This document shows positions 60,590 through 64,000 of a DNA stretch of 64,000 bases, piece by piece. The DNA lies in the NCBI GenBank assembly GCA_033856255.1, contig JAWVFH010000023.1:74822-138821 (forward strand), given 5' to 3'. Source of the stretch: WHSW01 sp033856255. Its GTDB lineage: Bacteria > Actinomycetota > Thermoleophilia > Solirubrobacterales > 70-9. Made by a program: the position numbers and the translations under genes. Position 1 is the stretch's first letter. The number at the start of each line of letters is the position of its first letter. The notes beneath the pieces are model-generated. The model was not told the DNA's origin. It did not search any database and saw only the letters and a program-made list of their open reading frames with translations.

Positions 60590-62187
60590 GCGCCGGGGAG
60601 GTCGCGGCCGCGATGGGCCGGGTCGGGCTGCCGGCGCCCGTCGCCGAGCTGGCTCGCCGAGAGTGGGACGCGATCGTCGTCGGCGGCGGCCACAACGGGC
60701 TCACCGCGGCCGCCTACCTGGCCCGGGCCGGCAAGCGGGTGCTCGTGCTCGAGCGCCGCGAACAGCTCGGCGGCGCCTGCACGCTGGTACGCCCGTTCGC
60801 CGACCAGCGCTTCGTGATCAGCCCCTGCGCCTACGTCGTCGGCCTGCTCGACCCGGTGGTGATCGCCGAGCTCGAGCTCGAGCGCCACGGCTACCGCGTG
60901 ACCCCGGCCGACCCGAACCTCTGGTGCCCGCTGGCGGGTGGCGGCTCCTACGCCGGGTTCATCGACGGCGCCCGCACCGCCGCCCACCTGCGCGAGCAGG
61001 GCTTTGCCGAGCGCGACGTCGAGGGCGTCGCGGCCTACGAGGCGACCTTCGACCGTCTGCGGAGGTTGCTTCGCGCGGGGCCGGCCGGCGACACCTGGCA
61101 GGGCCCGTCGCCGAGCCGCGCCGAGCTGGAGGCGGCGCTCGGCGGCGACCCGGAGCTGATCGCGATCGCCTTCGAGGAATCGATCGCGGCGACGCTCGAC
61201 CGCTTCATCGACGATGGGCGGCTCAAGGACGTGCTCGCGCCGCAGGGGCTGATCGGCACCTTCGCCGGGCCGCGAGACCCGGGCACGGCGTCGATCCGGC
61301 TCATGCACCACCAGGGCGACCTGCTCGGCCTGGGCTCGGTGTGGGGCTACGTCGAGGGTGGCATGGGCCGGATCTCGTTCGCGATCGCCGAGGCGGCGCT
61401 GGAGGCCGGGGCGCAGCTCGCCGCCGGCGTCCCGGTCGCCCGGGTGCTCCCGGGGGAGGGGGTGGAGCTGGAGACCGGCGAGGCGATCCGGGCGCCGGTG
61501 GTTGTCTGCAACGCGGACCCCAAGCGCCTGCTGGCCATGTTGGGTGAGGCCGATGCAAACGGGGCGGTGCCGGCCGACTATCGCCGGCGACTCGAGGGCT
61601 GGGACGTGACCTCCCCGGTCGTGAAGCTGAACGTGGCGATGAACGCGGTGCCCCAGTTCACCGCCGCCGGCGAGCTCGATCCCTACCGGGCGATGGTCTG
61701 CCTCTCGGCCGGCACCGACGGCCTCCAGGAGGCCTGCGAGGCGGCCCGCGCCGGCGCCCCGGCGATCGGCTTCTGCGAGCTCTACTTCCAGTCGGCCTAC
61801 GACGCCTCGGTCGCGCCTCCGGGCCACCATGTGATGAGCGTCTTCGCCCAATACGCGCCATACGAGCTGGCCGATGGGAGCTGGGAGACGCGCCGGGAGG
61901 AGATCGGCGAGGCGGTGCTGGACGCGATCGAGGCCCACGCCCCGAACGTGCGCGACTGCATCGTCGAGGCACAGGTGCTCGGACCGCCCGACATCGAGGA
62001 GCGAATCGGCCTCTCCGGCGGCCACATCTTCCAGGGCGAGGCGCTGCCCGCGCAGATGTGGGATCGCCGGCTTCAGGCGCGCACCCCGGTCGAGGGCCTC
62101 TACCTGTGCGGAGCCGCCACCCACCCCGGCGGCTCGGTGATCGCGCTCAACGGCCGAATTGCCGCACGCCAGGTGCTCGCTGCGTAG
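60586..62187 (+). CDS. FAD-dependent phytoene desaturase-like oxidoreductase
   Basis: A 533-residue flavoprotein. The FAD motif I-V-V-G-G-G-H-N-G-L-T-A-A-A-Y-L-A-R-A-G begins near residue 29; E-R-R-E-Q-L-G-G-A-C follows, and C-terminal L-C-G-A-A-T-H-P-G-G-S-V is typical of the CrtI-like/pyridine nucleotide-disulfide-domain 2 family. No carotenoid genes are adjacent, so the substrate is open. Confidence 0.87.
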   Translation: MSAGEVAAAMGRVGLPAPVAELARREWDAIVVGGGHNGLTAAAYLARAGKRVLVLERREQLGGACTLVRPFADQRFVISPCAYVVGLLDPVVIAELELERHGYRVTPADPNLWCPLAGGGSYAGFIDGARTAAHLREQGFAERDVEGVAAYEATFDRLRRLLRAGPAGDTWQGPSPSRAELEAALGGDPELIAIAFEESIAATLDRFIDDGRLKDVLAPQGLIGTFAGPRDPGTASIRLMHHQGDLLGLGSVWGYVEGGMGRISFAIAEAALEAGAQLAAGVPVARVLPGEGVELETGEAIRAPVVVCNADPKRLLAMLGEADANGAVPADYRRRLEGWDVTSPVVKLNVAMNAVPQFTAAGELDPYRAMVCLSAGTDGLQEACEAARAGAPAIGFCELYFQSAYDASVAPPGHHVMSVFAQYAPYELADGSWETRREEIGEAVLDAIEAHAPNVRDCIVEAQVLGPPDIEERIGLSGGHIFQGEALPAQMWDRRLQARTPVEGLYLCGAATHPGGSVIALNGRIAARQVLAA

Positions 62188-62198
62188 GCTCGCCCGCG

Positions 62199-63473
62199 GT
62201 GAGCCACCACGTCACCAACCTGATCTCGATTCCGCTGTTCACAGGGGCGATCGGGTACCTGACCAACTGGAGCGGGGTCTGGATGCTGTTCAACCCGGTC
62301 CACTTCAAGGGCGTTCGGGTGCCCGGCCTGGCGGCCGTCGCGAGCGTCCTGCCGCGCAAGATCCAGCAGATCCCAGGGGTCGCCCACGGAGGCATCGGTT
62401 GGCAGGGGATCATCCCGTCGCGGGCGGCGAAGATGGGCTCGATCGCGGTCGACAAGGGGATCGCGAAGCTCGGCAGCCCGAGCGAGTTCTACGGCCGGCT
62501 GGAGCCGGACGCGATCGCCGAGCACATCCTCGACACGGCCCGCGACGACATCCGCGAGGTCACCGAGCGGATCATCGAGCGCGAGCACCCCGACCTGTGG
62601 CACGACCTGCCGCCGCAGGTCAAGGAGCGCGTCCACGAGCGCGTCCAGGAGCAACTGCCCGACATCGTTCGCGAGGTCACCGACGACATCGGCAACAACA
62701 TCGAGCACCTGATGGACGTCAAGCTGATGGTGATCCGCAAGATCGAGGAGCGGCCCGAGCTCGCCAACCGGATCTTCCAGGACGTCGGCAAGAAGGAGCT
62801 GCGCTTCATCATCAACTTCGGCTTCTTCTTCGGCGCCGCGCTCGGCTTCCCGATGGTCTTCATCACAGAGGCGTTCCCCTACTGGTGGGTGCTGCCGATC
62901 GGCGGCGTGGTGATCGGCTACGTCACCAACTGGATGGCGCTGTGGATGATCTTCGAGCCCGTCGAGCCGCGCAAGATCGGGCCGCTGAAGCTGCAGGGGC
63001 TGTTCATCCGCCGCCAGCCCGAGGTGGCGGACGTCTACGCCGGGATCATCTCGGACGACATCGTCACGCTCGCCAACATGGGCGACGAGCTCCTCCACGG
63101 TCCGCAGTCCGACCGCACCCGGTGGATGATCGAGGCCCGCCTGCGGCCCGCGGTCGACCGCAGCGTCGGCGTCGCCGGGCCGGCGGTCCGGGTCGCCTTC
63201 GGCACGAGGCGGTTCGACGCCGTCCGCGAGTCGATCGCCCAGGAGGCGGTCGAGTACACGATGACCCCGCTCACCGACCCGGAGTTCAACCGCCAGCAGG
63301 CGGGCGCCGTGCGCAAGCTGATCGCCGAGCGGATGCGCGAGCTGCCGCCGCAGGACTTCCAGGAGCTGCTGCGCGCGGCGATGCGCGAGGACGAGTGGCT
63401 GCTGCTCCTGCACGGCGCCGTGCTCGGCTTCGCCGCCGGCTGCCTGCACCTGGCGATCTTCGGGCCGGGCTAG
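62199..63473 (+). CDS. DUF445 family membrane protein
   Basis: A 424-residue protein. An N-terminal helix (I-S-I-P-L-F-T-G-A-I-G-Y-L-T-N-W) and a middle helix pair (F-F-F-G-A-A-L-G-F-P and G-G-V-V-I-G-Y-V-T-N-W) repeat the G-Y-x-T-N-W motif of DUF445. A C-terminal helix ends the protein. The long charged region between them is probably helical. Function unknown. TAGGCT (62185-62190) lies eight bases before GTG 62199. Confidence 0.85.
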   Translation: MSHHVTNLISIPLFTGAIGYLTNWSGVWMLFNPVHFKGVRVPGLAAVASVLPRKIQQIPGVAHGGIGWQGIIPSRAAKMGSIAVDKGIAKLGSPSEFYGRLEPDAIAEHILDTARDDIREVTERIIEREHPDLWHDLPPQVKERVHERVQEQLPDIVREVTDDIGNNIEHLMDVKLMVIRKIEERPELANRIFQDVGKKELRFIINFGFFFGAALGFPMVFITEAFPYWWVLPIGGVVIGYVTNWMALWMIFEPVEPRKIGPLKLQGLFIRRQPEVADVYAGIISDDIVTLANMGDELLHGPQSDRTRWMIEARLRPAVDRSVGVAGPAVRVAFGTRRFDAVRESIAQEAVEYTMTPLTDPEFNRQQAGAVRKLIAERMRELPPQDFQELLRAAMREDEWLLLLHGAVLGFAAGCLHLAIFGPG

Positions 63474-64000
63474 GAGTCCGTGAACAGCGGCGCGCCGATG
63501 ATCTCGAGCCGCCGCGTCAGCCCGCCGAGAGCGAACTCGCGAATCTCGTCGGCGTTCGCGCCGAGCGCGTCCCAGTCCGTCTCCGTCCCGGTGTCCGGCG
63601 GGGTCAGCGACTCGGCCACCGACGGGAGCAGCTCGTGCAGCGTCTGGCGAATCGTCTCCTCGGCGCCGCCCCCGCCGCGCACCGCCTCGCGGAGGAACCA
63701 GACCCCGTAACCGATGTGGCGGGTCTCGTCGTGGTGGATCTTCGAGTAGCCGTCGACGAAGCCGGGCAACAGGCCCTGCCGCTCGAGGTACTCGGTGATG
63801 AAGCGAAACGACGTGAGGCCGAGCGTCCCTTCCAGGATCAGGTGGTAGATCGTGACGAAGCGAACCTTGGCGGCCAGGTCGCCGGGCGCCGCGACGAGCC
63901 GCTCGTGGGCCGCCACGAGTGCCTCGTCGAAGATGTGGCGGAACGCGTCGGAGACCTGCTCGCGCGCTCGCGCGACGTGCGCGGCGATCGCGTCCGGCGC
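63470..64000 (-). CDS. R2-like ferritin-fold di-iron protein (partial)
   Basis: The frame stays open to the window edge, so the N-terminus is missing. Visible are an iron-ligand helix (H-L-I-L-E-G-T-L-G) and I-H-H-D-E-T-R-H-I-G-Y-G, the E-x-x-H motif of ribonucleotide-reductase R2 or R2-like ligand-binding oxidases. The family branch cannot be settled from this part. Stops are shared as CTAG with the convergent DUF445 gene. Confidence 0.8.
   Translation of the reverse strand, partial: APDAIAAHVARAREQVSDAFRHIFDEALVAAHERLVAAPGDLAAKVRFVTIYHLILEGTLGLTSFRFITEYLERQGLLPGFVDGYSKIHHDETRHIGYGVWFLREAVRGGGGAEETIRQTLHELLPSVAESLTPPDTGTETDWDALGANADEIREFALGGLTRRLEIIGAPLFTDS

Overview
The window is a gene-dense, very high-GC bacterial chromosome segment. 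It fits an actinobacterium, and I think most likely the Solirubrobacterales/Thermoleophilia. The reasons are the codon use, the set of actinobacterial families (DUF2236, DUF2252, DUF4239, DUF6325/SHOCT, GAP/Sap, TPP-type split transketolase), the ftsEX-smpB cluster, and an actinobacterial-style tmRNA tag (ADSNHEFALAA). I see no phage, insertion sequence, CRISPR array, rRNA or tRNA. The only RNA gene I can support is tmRNA. Taxonomy is inferred from gene content, not from a marker search.

Layout. 1-8.1 kb: the end of secA, a secreted PD40 propeller, an NTF2-like protein, tag (3-methyladenine glycosylase), a GrpB-family protein, prfB with a programmed frameshift, a FIST-domain sensor, nadC, and a DUF2330 protein. 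8.1-13.3 kb: mutM, nadA, then a three-gene cassette resembling methylamine-dehydrogenase maturation genes (MauE-thioredoxin fusion, a MauA-like Tat substrate, a MauF-propeller fusion). 13.3-18.2 kb: cupin-TPR protein, a MacB-like ABC exporter, a lipoprotein. 18.3-29.3 kb: split transketolase, small membrane and SHOCT proteins, a DHA2 MFS exporter, a ClC channel, a K+ channel, cytochrome bd (cydAB) and a DUF2252 protein. 29.3-35.1 kb: SulP permease, a holin-phosphodiesterase fusion, a YrhK-like protein, glutamate decarboxylase. 35.3-43.5 kb: ftsE-ftsX-ctp-RNase II/R-smpB, then a Pro/Ala-rich repeat protein ending in a helix-hairpin-helix domain. 43.5-50 kb: a flavoprotein disulfide reductase, a LigD-like phosphoesterase with a degraded ligase domain, a GGDEF protein, an M50 protease, ssrA (tmRNA) and a Tat-exported amine oxidase. 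50-64 kb: a PEP-mutase-family enzyme, small stress or membrane proteins, an M20 peptidase, DUF2236, SnoaL, GAP and DMT transporters, a sterol-desaturase-like protein, a polar amino acid ABC importer, an SDR, a phytoene-desaturase-like oxidoreductase, DUF445, and a partial ferritin-like R2 protein.

Functional links. SmpB, an RNase II/R-family exonuclease and tmRNA lie within 10 kb and together would form a ribosome-rescue module. nadA and nadC are both here, but nadB is not. Genes are tightly packed: many start codons overlap the previous stop as ATGA, GTGA or TTGA, and several convergent pairs share palindromic stop codons. At many operon heads a TANNNT hexamer sits 6-8 bases before the start codon with no Shine-Dalgarno, which suggests leaderless transcription is common in this organism. 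Two divergent gene pairs appear to share a single symmetric -10 element.

The most unusual locus is 10096-13020. It has methylamine-dehydrogenase biogenesis components around a MauA-like protein that has only one tryptophan, so it cannot form the tryptophan tryptophylquinone cofactor of the classical enzyme. Also notable are a tmRNA whose T-arm loop is not the canonical TTCRANN, and a small palindromic repeat family lying just after minus-strand 3' ends.
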